The notes under the pieces are model-generated. The model ran no database searches. It saw only the letters and a list, made by a program, of their open reading frames with translations, and was not told where the DNA came from. A stretch of DNA of 64,000 nt, taken from Burkholderia sp. L27(2015). Its GTDB lineage: Bacteria; Pseudomonadota; Gammaproteobacteria; Burkholderiales; Burkholderiaceae. Where the stretch lies: the NCBI RefSeq assembly GCF_009765705.1, contig NZ_LMUX01000016.1, forward strand, positions 804,837 through 868,836. The letters are read 5' to 3'. Within the stretch, counting starts at the first letter, position 1. Every line of letters starts with the position of its first letter. Positions 24,296-32,836 of the stretch are shown in pieces. The translations under genes were made by a program, and so were the position numbers.

Positions 24296-25564
24296 TTAAA
24301 CGACCTTGGTCTCGTGCAACTTGGCGATCTGTTCCCGGCTGTATCCCAGTTCGACCAACACCTCGTCCGTGTGCTCGCCGAGCAAGGGCGAACCCGTAAT
24401 CGCGGGAGTAAAGTCCGAGAATTTGATCGGGCTTCCGACCGTGAGGTAGGTGCCGCGTTTTTTCTGCTGAACCTCCACGATGGTGCCGGTCGCGCGCAAC
24501 GCCGGATCGTGTTCGATGTCCTTCATGCTCAGCACCGGCGCGCAGGGCACATCAAACTTGCGCAGGATGTCGACTGCCTCGAGCTTGGTCTTGTCGGCAA
24601 GCCATTTCTCGATCTCGGCGAAGATCTCGAAGATATGAGGCTGGCGTGCCTTTGCGGTAGCGTAGGCGGGATCTTTGGCCCACTCGGGTTTTCCGATCGC
24701 TTCGCATGTCGGCCCCCAATTCTGTTCCTGGACGGTGAAATAAATGTACGAGTTCGGATCCGTCTCCCAACCTTTGCATTTAAGCACCCAGCCTGGCTGT
24801 CCGCCGCCGCCCGCATTGCCGCCGCGGGGCACGACATCGCTGAATGTTCCGTACAGGCCATCGGCACGAATCGGATACTGCGGATATTCTTCCAGGTAGC
24901 CCAGGCGGTCCAAGCGCTGCTGATCGCGCAATTTGACGCGGCACAGGTTTAATACGGCGTCTTGCATCGAAACCGCCACCTTCTGGCCTTTGCCTGTTTT
25001 CTGGCGACCAAGCAATGCCGTCAAAATCCCGATCGCCAGATGCATGCCGGTATTGCTATCGCCCAATGCGGCTGCGCTAATGGTGGGCGGACCGTCCCAA
25101 AACCCAGTTGTCGAAGCGGCGCCGCCGGCACATTGGGCCACGTTCTCGTAGACTTTGATGTCTGAATAGGGATGGCCTTCGCTAAAGCCCTTGACGGATC
25201 CAAAGATGAGTTTCGGATTGATCTCGTGGATGCGGGCCCAGGTGAAACCCATCCGGTCCAGCGCGCCCGGGGCAAAATTTTCGACCAGGACGTCTGCCTC
25301 CCGGATCAACTTTTCCATGATCTCCTTGCCTTCGGGCGTCTTCGTGTCCAGTTCCAGAGACCGCTTGTTACTGTTGAGCATCGTAAAATACAACGCATCG
25401 ACGTCCGGGATGTCGCGTAACTGACGACGTGTGACGTCACCCACTCCGGGACGTTCGACCTTCAGCACGTCAGCGCCAAACCAGGCGAGTAATTGTGTAC
25501 AAGCGGGGCCGGCCTGCACGCCCGTAAAGTCGATAACTTTGATTCCCTCAAGAGGTAAGCTCAT
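24296..25564 (-). CDS. frc: Formyl-CoA:oxalate CoA-transferase
   Basis: Class III CoA-transferase of 422 residues that moves CoA from formyl-CoA to oxalate. The catalytic Asp is in [11 protein letters not shown] near residue 169, and the glycine loop [12 protein letters not shown] is specific for Frc. Its ATG overlaps the oxlT stop codon as ATGA, and AAGGAG precedes it by 8 nt. Together with Oxc it forms the oxalate decarboxylation cycle. Confidence 0.95.
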   Translation of the reverse strand: MSLPLEGIKVIDFTGVQAGPACTQLLAWFGADVLKVERPGVGDVTRRQLRDIPDVDALYFTMLNSNKRSLELDTKTPEGKEIMEKLIREADVLVENFAPGALDRMGFTWARIHEINPKLIFGSVKGFSEGHPYSDIKVYENVAQCAGGAASTTGFWDGPPTISAAALGDSNTGMHLAIGILTALLGRQKTGKGQKVAVSMQDAVLNLCRVKLRDQQRLDRLGYLEEYPQYPIRADGLYGTFSDVVPRGGNAGGGGQPGWVLKCKGWETDPNSYIYFTVQEQNWGPTCEAIGKPEWAKDPAYATAKARQPHIFEIFAEIEKWLADKTKLEAVDILRKFDVPCAPVLSMKDIEHDPALRATGTIVEVQQKKRGTYLTVGSPIKFSDFTPAITGSPLLGEHTDEVLVELGYSREQIAKLHETKVV

Positions 25565-26916
25565 GATAGTGACTCCTTAGTTTCGTTTGTCGAGATGACA
25601 TTGGAATTAACGGTAGATCGCAACACCGGCTGTGCGACTTTATCCATTGTGTGGTGTCGATTTGCCGCCGGCCGCAGTACCGTACATACGAGAATGACCG
25701 CGATGACGTTTATCCCCGTGGCGAGAAAGAGCACGTCGTTCCAGTTCCCGGTCGCTATGGCGAACATTCCGCCAACAGGCACAAGGAATGCAGCAGCTCC
25801 CTTCGCGGTATAGAGCATGGATGTATTGGTGGTGGCGAATTTTGAACCGAACAAATCCGTGCACATGGCAGGAAATAGACTGAATATCTCACCCCAGCAA
25901 AAGAAGATCATGCCGGTAAAGAATACGAAGCCCCATGGTTGGTTTCCGAGTACGAAGAGAAGAAAGTAACTTGCTGCTCCAAGCACGAAGGCGATCGCCA
26001 TGGTTTGCCAGAGACCGATCTGATCGGATACCCAGCCGAAAAATGGCCGCGCAATACCATTCATCACGTTAGCGAAGACGAGCGCGATGGAGAGCGTACT
26101 GGCGCCCCAAAATAGCTGGATATCGGAGATGTGATATGACGTTGCGATGGGCGCCAGATAGGCAGTCACCACCAGCCCTCCGGCACACATCAAGAGGTCC
26201 AGCAAATAGAGGACCCAGAAGACGCGGCTGCCCAGTACTTCACGGGCTGTATAACTCCGGCTGGTCTGTTGCACTTTGACGCTGGCGCTTTCCGGTGCTT
26301 CGCCCTGATGCGGATTTCGAATGAATTGGGAGACGATGAGCACAACGCCACCCTGGATCAACCCAAACCATAGGAACGCGGATGCGTAACCGCTTTTCGC
26401 AATCACCACTTGTATCGGAATAATGGTGAGCGCTGCCCCGGCGCCAAAGCCGCCAGCCACAAGTCCGACTGCCAGACCGCGATGATCCTTGAACCATTTG
26501 ACGGCAGTTCCGACCGCCGTACAGTAGACCGCGCCCGATCCGAGGCCGGACAGGGCTCCGCCGATATAGAGCGCCGGCAGAGAGCTCGCGTAGGAGTTGA
26601 TGATCCAGCCTAGGCCGACCAGCACCCCACCGACCCCCATGACGGTTCGAGGTCCAACGTCCGGCCCCAGCTTGTCGGCGATCCAGCCGTTTATCGGAGT
26701 CGCCCAGGTCTCCAAGGCCACGAAAATCGTAAAGGCGATCTGAATATCCGAAACCGACCAACCGCGCGCTTTTTGCAGGGGGAGGACGAATACCGACCAT
26801 CCATATTGCAGATTCGCGATCATGATCATGCAGACCACGCTTAAGATCAGGTGCCGCCATCTCTGGTTGTCGGGCTGTGCAACGCCGGCACGCGGAGGAA
26901 TTGCGATTGTGCTCAC
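25561..26916 (-). CDS. oxlT: Oxalate:formate antiporter (MFS)
   Basis: A 451-residue major facilitator with 12 helices and OxlT features: [15 protein letters not shown] in helix 1, [10 protein letters not shown], and a conserved central [10 protein letters not shown]. Exchange of oxalate(2-) for formate(-), coupled to cytoplasmic decarboxylation, generates a proton-motive force. The frame opens at 26964, but GTG at 26916 with GGAG 10 nt upstream gives the expected OxlT N-terminus. ATGA overlap with frc. Confidence 0.92.
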   Translation of the reverse strand: MSTIAIPPRAGVAQPDNQRWRHLILSVVCMIMIANLQYGWSVFVLPLQKARGWSVSDIQIAFTIFVALETWATPINGWIADKLGPDVGPRTVMGVGGVLVGLGWIINSYASSLPALYIGGALSGLGSGAVYCTAVGTAVKWFKDHRGLAVGLVAGGFGAGAALTIIPIQVVIAKSGYASAFLWFGLIQGGVVLIVSQFIRNPHQGEAPESASVKVQQTSRSYTAREVLGSRVFWVLYLLDLLMCAGGLVVTAYLAPIATSYHISDIQLFWGASTLSIALVFANVMNGIARPFFGWVSDQIGLWQTMAIAFVLGAASYFLLFVLGNQPWGFVFFTGMIFFCWGEIFSLFPAMCTDLFGSKFATTNTSMLYTAKGAAAFLVPVGGMFAIATGNWNDVLFLATGINVIAVILVCTVLRPAANRHHTMDKVAQPVLRSTVNSNVISTNETKESLS

Positions 26917-27011
26917 GAGTACGCTCCAAATTAGAAAATTGTTGAAGGTGGTTTCATGCGCCATGCATGACCCATCCAGCGGAGTGTGGAACTGTGCATA
27001 ATTTTCAAAAC

Positions 27012-28172
27012 TTATAAACGCTGGGAAAATTCACGCCGCAGTGCGTCGCCATGCTGATTGAGTTTCGGTGCCCCGACACGCGTCGCAGGATCGTCATATC
27101 CGGAGATTTTCACGGGGTTGCCGGGCATCCGGATACCACCCGCTTCGATCAACATGTTGCGTGCCTTCGTTTGCGGATGTTCGGCGGCCTCGACTACATT
27201 CAGCAGTGGCGCCACCGGCACACCGGCTTTATGGATCACTGCGAGCCAATAAGCTGCGCTCTGTTTAACGAGCGTTGCCTCAAGCTCTAACTTGAGAATC
27301 TCGTTATGCTCCGTGCGCAGCAGATTCGACTGGAAACGCTTATCGGTAGCGAGATCGGAACGATCGATAACCTTGCAGAGTTCGGCGAAAAGGTGATCGT
27401 TTCCACAGCAGATGACAAAATCCTGGTCAGCCGAATGAAATACGTCGAAAGGCGTCATGAACGGGTGACGGTTACCGATTCTTTGGAATGCTTTGCCCGT
27501 AGCCACGTATTCCATAAAGCCGTGCTCCAGAAAGGCAAGCGTCGCGTCGAACATCGCAACGTCGACATGAGCGCCTTTCCCGCTCTTCTCGCGTGCGTAG
27601 AGTGCACTGGCTATGCCAGAGAACATAAACACGCCGGCGCAAAGATCGGAAAGGGAGGTGCCAACGCGGGTTGGCGGGCCATCAGGAAATCCCGTCATGC
27701 TCATGATGCCGCTCATGGCTTGGACAATCGTGTCGTAAGCGGGGTAACTGGCGAGCGGCCCGGTTTGACCGAAGCCTGAAGAGGATGCGTAGATCAGGCG
27801 AGGATTGATTTTGGCAAGTTCCTCATAGGAGAAACCCAGATGCTTCATCGTCCCCGGGCGGAAGTTCTCGGTAAGCACGTCGGCTTGGCCGACCATGTTG
27901 AGAAAGATCGCCCGATCGGCATCGTCTTTCAGATTGAGGACTATGCTTTCCTTGCCGCGATTGACGAAGCTGAAATAGAGAGATTGGTCATCGACGAAGG
28001 GACCATAGGTCCGCGTATCGTCGCCATGCCCTGGGGGTTCGATTTTGACGACGCGAGCACCGAGATCGCTCAGCATCGTTGTGCCGAAAGGACCGTTCAG
28101 CACGTGTGTCAAGTCGATGACGAGCAGGCCCGAGAAGGGACCCGCAATTCGCTCGGTTCGGGTTGATGGCAT
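27012..28172 (-). CDS. CaiB/BaiF family CoA-transferase, probably YfdE-like
   Basis: A second class III CoA-transferase of 386 residues, beginning GLLVIDLTHVLNGPFGTTML and with the catalytic Asp in GTSLSDLCAGV. It lacks the GGGGQ loop of Frc and resembles acetyl-CoA:oxalate CoA-transferase (YfdE) more than Frc. It would prime the cycle by making oxalyl-CoA from another CoA donor. It is the first gene of the oxalate operon; oxlT starts 95 nt downstream. Donor specificity is not readable from sequence. Confidence 0.88.
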   Translation of the reverse strand: MPSTRTERIAGPFSGLLVIDLTHVLNGPFGTTMLSDLGARVVKIEPPGHGDDTRTYGPFVDDQSLYFSFVNRGKESIVLNLKDDADRAIFLNMVGQADVLTENFRPGTMKHLGFSYEELAKINPRLIYASSSGFGQTGPLASYPAYDTIVQAMSGIMSMTGFPDGPPTRVGTSLSDLCAGVFMFSGIASALYAREKSGKGAHVDVAMFDATLAFLEHGFMEYVATGKAFQRIGNRHPFMTPFDVFHSADQDFVICCGNDHLFAELCKVIDRSDLATDKRFQSNLLRTEHNEILKLELEATLVKQSAAYWLAVIHKAGVPVAPLLNVVEAAEHPQTKARNMLIEAGGIRMPGNPVKISGYDDPATRVGAPKLNQHGDALRREFSQRL

Positions 28173-28265
28173 CTAAAGATTACCTCGCTAAATTATGACG
28201 ATCGAATATGCAGGTCTTCGCCGCCCGGCGAGCGCGCTCGACGCGAACGGTCATGAGATGCACTA

Positions 28266-28306
28266 ACCATACTCGTCACGACCCTGCCGGAATTGATCTG
28301 GATCAA
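28266..28306 (-). promoter_or_regulatory. Perfect FNR/Anr box, proximal oxalate-operon promoter
   Basis: TTGATCTGGATCAA (28293-28306) matches the consensus exactly. On the minus strand TATGGT (28271-28266) lies at the -10 position, giving a start near 28259 and a leader of about 87 nt. No comparable -10 is seen in the plus direction. Confidence 0.78.
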
Positions 28307-28522
28307 CTGAGTGAGTTCGACGAACTTCGCGGTGTTACTGAGGTAATAAATGACCGCGATGTTTGCCGGCCTCCTCAACCACGCTCGATTTGAGCGTCAC
28401 CCATATCCGGGCAGCGATAGGACTGACGCAGCGGCCCGGATATCCGGACGCATTCGTCCAGGGCACGCGCGAAAATTTGCAAAGGGGCTTTACGAGGTCG
28501 CTGCACCGCTGAAGTTGACTTC

Positions 28523-28563
28523 ATTATTCGCGGCCAGGACAGGCGGGGGATGATCTATATCAA
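28523..28563 (-). promoter_or_regulatory. Second FNR/Anr box, distal oxalate-operon promoter
   Basis: ATGATCTATATCAA (28550-28563) has one mismatch. AATAAT (28528-28523, minus strand, 5/6) is at the class II -10 distance, giving a start near 28516 and a leader of about 340 nt that would cross the proximal box. Confidence 0.6.
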
Positions 28564-28658
28564 CAAATCAGGTAACGGCGGCGGGTTCTTGCGTCGGTCG
28601 CGGGAACCCGCCTTGATGCAGCGTAGGGATGTGGCTGCACGCTTTGCTGTAGTAGCGC

Positions 28659-29057
28659 TCAGCGCGGTGTGTTGTCCTGCGCTTCATACGCCTTGATCGC
28701 TTCGGACGCGACGCGAAACGCCGCGAGTGCGAGCGGCGCTCCGCAATATACCGCGGCTTGCATCAGTACCGCGCGGATCTCATCGGTCGTCACGCCGTTT
28801 GTCAGCGCACCTTTCACATGCAGGCCCAACTCGTGGTGCTGGCTCATCGCAGTCAGCATGGCGATATTCAACAGGCTACGGGTTTTGAACGAAAGCGTTT
28901 TGTCGCTCCAAATATCATCCCAACAATATTCGGTGACAAACTTTTGCATCGGCCGGTTGAAATCATCGGCGTTCGCCCACGCTTTGTCGACATGGGTAGC
29001 ACCCAGCACTTGCTTGCGGTTTTCCAGACCTCGCTCAAAACGCTCATTGTCTTGCAT
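28659..29057 (-). CDS. Carboxymuconolactone decarboxylase family protein
   Basis: A 132-residue all-helical protein of the PcaC/AhpD superfamily. TEYCWDDIWSDKTLSFKTRS and the MSQHHELGLHVKGALTNGVT segment with its paired His are typical of 4-carboxymuconolactone decarboxylase (PcaC). No other protocatechuate genes are near, so the substrate is uncertain. GAGGA lies 6 nt before the ATG. No CxxC of AhpD type is present. Confidence 0.85.
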   Translation of the reverse strand: MQDNERFERGLENRKQVLGATHVDKAWANADDFNRPMQKFVTEYCWDDIWSDKTLSFKTRSLLNIAMLTAMSQHHELGLHVKGALTNGVTTDEIRAVLMQAAVYCGAPLALAAFRVASEAIKAYEAQDNTPR

Positions 29058-29257
29058 CGCATTCCTCTAGGTTCATCGTGAAAAATCAGGATATTTTTGG
29101 CTACGCTTCCTGATTATGCGACGAGTGTGAAATGTGAGCTCAGATAGTTGGCACAAATCCGGCCGAGGTGTTGACCGTGATGCCGCGTTTTAGCGAACGC
29201 GCCATCGCCTAGATCGTGCTGGCGCGTTCGACGATGAGGACGACGGGCCTGCGCCGC

Positions 29258-29971
29258 CTAGCGAGCGGCCGATGATTCCTTGTGCCATTGCTTGAGTAAA
29301 GCTCGAGTCTGCGTGCCCACGATCGCCTTGAGCATGTCGGCCTTCTCGGCATCGATTTCATCCCAGCCGAGTAACGCGAGTGTCGTGCGCGGCGAGACAT
29401 GGAACATCAGCAACTGCCCATGCAGCGTCAGCATCCGAATCAGGGTAACCGGATCGTCAGCCCGGGTGCCCGTGATCCTCGCAATCAAGTTCGCGCCGAC
29501 ATCGTTGAGCGGTTGTCGAATGCGCTTCGTCAAGACCTCGGACGCGATGCTGGGCTCTTGGCCCGCCTGCTCGCGTGCAAAGAATAGCCGCTGGTTAGGC
29601 ATGCATCCCTTGATGAACATGCGGTCCGCGATCGCTTCCTGGATGCGCACGAACGCGTCGATCAGTGCCTGCGTGCTGCTGTCGCTGCGCAGTACCTCGG
29701 CGGCATGATGCACGACGGGCCCGACGTTTACCCACGCCTCGTCCGCGATGTACTCGGCGCAAGCGCGATAGAGGCCTTCCTTGTTCTCGAAGTAATACTG
29801 CAATGCCGGCGCATTGACGCCGGCACGTGTTGCGATGTCGCGAGTGGAGGCGCCCTCGAAACCATGGTCGCCGAACAATTCGATCGCGGCTTCGATGATC
29901 CGCTGGCGCGTCTCGTCGCCTCGCGCATAGCCGCCCGCCGACGAACGACGCAGCCGTTTTAAATCGTTCAT
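29258..29971 (-). CDS. TetR family repressor (CerR-like C-terminal domain)
   Basis: A 237-residue repressor: an N-terminal HTH (about residues 20-65, ASTRDIATRAGVNAPALQYY) and a C-terminal ligand domain of the DUF1956 type. The ATG at 29971 lies 8 nt after AGGAG and is preferred over 29977, which nearly touches it. It diverges from the efflux operon across a palindrome-rich region and is probably its repressor. Confidence 0.9.
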   Translation of the reverse strand: MNDLKRLRRSSAGGYARGDETRQRIIEAAIELFGDHGFEGASTRDIATRAGVNAPALQYYFENKEGLYRACAEYIADEAWVNVGPVVHHAAEVLRSDSSTQALIDAFVRIQEAIADRMFIKGCMPNQRLFFAREQAGQEPSIASEVLTKRIRQPLNDVGANLIARITGTRADDPVTLIRMLTLHGQLLMFHVSPRTTLALLGWDEIDAEKADMLKAIVGTQTRALLKQWHKESSAAR

Positions 29972-30001
29972 ACCCATCTCTCCTGCGTGTCTTTAATGCC
30001 T

Positions 30002-30062
30002 AAGTGAACAAATATATCACTTGACACAATTTTACCAACTGGAATAATTGTTCCAATTGGAA
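30002..30062. promoter_or_regulatory. Efflux-operon promoter with TetR operator candidates
   Basis: A perfect -35 TTGACA (30021-30026) and -10 AATAAT (30043-30048) are 16 bp apart, reading toward the efflux genes. Two dyads overlap it: AAGTGA-N9-TCACTT (30002-30022) upstream of the -35 and the perfect palindrome TTCCAATTGGAA (30051-30062) near +1. The related half CCAACTGGAA lies over the spacer. These are the likely repressor sites. Confidence 0.65.
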
Positions 30063-30078
30063 TAAATTGGACAGGCAA

Positions 30079-31215
30079 ATGTCGACAACGGTTGGTTCGC
30101 CCCCGCTAGCGCCACAAGATTTGGCGGTACCGCCCACGCGACGATCGGGGCGGCGCGGGATCATGATCGCGATCGGGATCGTCGCGCTCGTCGTGGCCGC
30201 CATCTGGCTCGCGCGGTGGTGGACAGTCGGTCGTTTCATCGAAGGCACCGACGACGCCTATCTGCAAGCCGATAGCGTCACGGTCGCCCCTAAGATCAGC
30301 GGCTATGTCACCGACGTTTATGTCGGCGAGAACGCGATGGTGAAGGCTGGCGACCCGCTGGTCCGGCTGGACACGCGCCAATATCAGGTCGCGCTCAATC
30401 AGGCCCAGGCCACGGTCGACGCGCGCGAGGCGGATATCCAGCGCGCGCAAGCCGATATCCAGCAGCAACACGCGAACATCGAACAGGCCAAAGCACAGCA
30501 GCAAGTCGCGCGCGTCAGCGCTCAACATGCGCGCGACGAAGTGCAGCGCTACGCGCCGCTTGCCGCCACGGGCGCAGAGACCAGCGAGCGGCTCGCTGAA
30601 CTCACCAGCACACGCGACCAGGCGCTGGCTACCCTGGCGGCGAACACGGCTGCGCTCGCCGGGGCCCAGACGCAGATCGCGGCGACGACCGCACAGATCG
30701 CCCAGGCACGCGCGCAACTCGAAGCGGCGCAAGCGAGCGCCCAGCAATCTCGCCTCGACTTGCAGGACACCGTCATACGCAGCGCGTTGACGGGCAAAGT
30801 GGGCGATCGCACGGTGCGTGTCGGGCAGTATGTACAACCGGGCACCCGGATGCTGACGGTGGTACCTGTGCAAAGCACCTATGTCGAAGCCAATTTCAAG
30901 GAGACGCAGGTGGGCCATATGCGCATCGGTCAGCCTGTCACCTTGCACGTGGATGCGCTGCCCGGCGCGGATCTGCACGGTGTGGTCGACAGCTTTGCGC
31001 CTGGCACCGGCTCGCAGTTCGCGCTGCTGCCGCCTGAGAACGCCACCGGCAATTTTACCAAGATCGTGCAACGTGTCCCTGTACGCATACGGATCGAGAC
31101 GGGTCCGGAAACGCGCAGCGTGTTGCTGCCAGGGTTGTCGGTGACCGTGGATGTCGATACGAAATCGGCGCGCGAGCGTGACCGGCGCATCGAGGAAGAG
31201 AACGATCATGGCTGA
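30079..31215 (+). CDS. emrA: EmrA-like HlyD family periplasmic adaptor
   Basis: A 378-residue membrane-fusion protein: one N-terminal transmembrane helix (about 30-50), a lipoyl/barrel-sandwich half SVTVAPKISGYVTDVYVGENA, a long Ala/Gln-rich coiled coil (about 110-235) and a beta-barrel half. It links the inner-membrane pump to the outer-membrane channel. The frame opens with TTG at 30067, but the ATG at 30079 is the plausible start. It overlaps the next gene. Confidence 0.9.
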   Translation: MSTTVGSPPLAPQDLAVPPTRRSGRRGIMIAIGIVALVVAAIWLARWWTVGRFIEGTDDAYLQADSVTVAPKISGYVTDVYVGENAMVKAGDPLVRLDTRQYQVALNQAQATVDAREADIQRAQADIQQQHANIEQAKAQQQVARVSAQHARDEVQRYAPLAATGAETSERLAELTSTRDQALATLAANTAALAGAQTQIAATTAQIAQARAQLEAAQASAQQSRLDLQDTVIRSALTGKVGDRTVRVGQYVQPGTRMLTVVPVQSTYVEANFKETQVGHMRIGQPVTLHVDALPGADLHGVVDSFAPGTGSQFALLPPENATGNFTKIVQRVPVRIRIETGPETRSVLLPGLSVTVDVDTKSARERDRRIEEENDHG

Positions 31216-32836
31216 GGCGATTGATGCGGCCGCGGCTGCGTCCGGCGGATCCGGCGCGTCCACGTCAGCGCGCCCGCCCGTGATTCCCGAGGCTGAGCGT
31301 GCGAGCGTGGGGGACTGGATTGCCGTTGCCGCGGGCGCATTGGGCGCGTTGATGGCAACGCTTGATATCTCGATCACGAACTCAGCGTTGCCGCAGATCC
31401 AGGGTGAGATCGGCGCGACCGGCACGGAAGGCACGTGGATTTCCACCGGCTACCTGATGTCGGAGATCGTCATGATTCCGCTCGCCGCGTGGCTCACGCG
31501 CGTGTTCGGGCTGCGTAATTTCCTGCTCGGTAATGCCACGCTGTTCATCCTGTTCTCGATGATGTGCGGGTGGTCGCACAGCTTGCCGATGATGATCGCC
31601 GGCCGAATCGGGCAGGGCTTCTGCGGCGGCGCCATGATTCCGACGGCACAGACCATCATCCGTACGCGCTTGCCGCGCTCGCAGATGCCCGTGGGCATGA
31701 CGATGTTCGGCCTGATTGTGCTGCTCGGCCCGCTGCTCGGGCCGGTGCTGGGCGGATGGCTTGCCGAAAACATCAGTTGGACATGGTGCTTCTTTATCAA
31801 CCTGCCGGTCTGTATCGCGCTGATCGCGTTGTTGATTTTTGGGCTGCCGCCCGAGCGGCCGCAGTGGAGCAGTTTTTTCAAGGCGGACTGGCTGGGGATC
31901 GTGGGCCTCACGATCGGGCTGAGCTCGTTGACTGTCTTGCTGGAGGAGGGGCAGCGCGAACGCTGGTTCGAGTCGGACATGATCGTCGCGTTAGCCTGTG
32001 TGTCATTCGTCGGCATGGTGCTGATCGCCATCTCGCAGCGCGTGGCCAAGAGGCCGATCATGCGCCTGAGCCTGATGCGCAATCCGCGCTATGCGAGCGT
32101 GATCGTCATCGTATTTGCGGTCGGTGCGGGCCTGTATGGTGTGTCGTATCTGCTGCCGCAGTTCCTCAGCCTGGTGTCCGGATACAACGCGCAGCAGTCC
32201 GGTGCAATCATGCTGGTGTCGGGCGTGCCGGCCTTCCTGATGATGCCGATCCTGCCGCGCATCTTGGGCAAGCTGGACTTTCGCATGTTGGTGATCGTCG
32301 GGCTCGTGTTATTTGGCGCCAGTTGCATGCTCGATATCGACTTGACCGCGCAGAGCGTGGGGCACGATTTCTTCTGGTCGCAACTGATACGCGGTGTAGC
32401 TCAGATTCTGACGATGATGCCGTTGAACCAGGCGTCGATGGCTGCGGTCTCGCGCGAAGATTCCGGCGACGCGGCTGGCCTATACAACATGGCGCGCAAT
32501 CTGGGCGGCTCGGTCGGTCTGGCGGTCATCGGTACCGTGATCGACCGGCGCACCACATTTCACACCGCGACGATACGCGAGTCGTTGACCGCGAATTCCG
32601 TGTTGGGCCAGGAGCGCATCGCTTCGAGTGCGGCGACCTGGTTCGCACAGACCGGTGACATGGCATACGCGAAGATGCGCGCAATCGGGCAGATCGCGGC
32701 GCAGATCCATATGCAGGCGACCGTGATGACGTATTCGGAAACGTTCTATTTGCTCGGCATCGCGCTGCTCGCTTGTATACCGCTTGCGCTGCTGTTGAAG
32801 ACGCCGCATGCGAATACGCCGTCTGCTGGTCATTGA
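31208..32836 (+). CDS. emrB: EmrB-like DHA2 family drug/H+ antiporter
   Basis: A 542-residue MFS pump with 14 predicted helices. DHA2 motifs are LDISITNSALPQI in helix 1, GRIGQGFCGGAMIPT in helix 4 and GPLLGPVLGGWL in motif C. GAGGAAG lies about 9 nt before the ATG, and the gene overlaps emrA by 8 nt. Substrates are unknown. Confidence 0.92.
   Translation: MAEAIDAAAAASGGSGASTSARPPVIPEAERASVGDWIAVAAGALGALMATLDISITNSALPQIQGEIGATGTEGTWISTGYLMSEIVMIPLAAWLTRVFGLRNFLLGNATLFILFSMMCGWSHSLPMMIAGRIGQGFCGGAMIPTAQTIIRTRLPRSQMPVGMTMFGLIVLLGPLLGPVLGGWLAENISWTWCFFINLPVCIALIALLIFGLPPERPQWSSFFKADWLGIVGLTIGLSSLTVLLEEGQRERWFESDMIVALACVSFVGMVLIAISQRVAKRPIMRLSLMRNPRYASVIVIVFAVGAGLYGVSYLLPQFLSLVSGYNAQQSGAIMLVSGVPAFLMMPILPRILGKLDFRMLVIVGLVLFGASCMLDIDLTAQSVGHDFFWSQLIRGVAQILTMMPLNQASMAAVSREDSGDAAGLYNMARNLGGSVGLAVIGTVIDRRTTFHTATIRESLTANSVLGQERIASSAATWFAQTGDMAYAKMRAIGQIAAQIHMQATVMTYSETFYLLGIALLACIPLALLLKTPHANTPSAGH

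Larger units (their letters stand above)
28173..28658. other. Regulatory intergenic region of the oxalate operon
   Basis: 486 bp with two FNR-type boxes, both followed on the minus strand by -10-like hexamers reading toward the oxalate genes. Short open frames on both strands lack ribosome-binding sites or family resemblance and are not called. Confidence 0.6.

Noticed and set aside
28193-28378. Minus-strand frame of 61 codons in the oxalate leader
   Set aside because: Begins with TTG, contains the FNR box in its coding part and shows no protein features.
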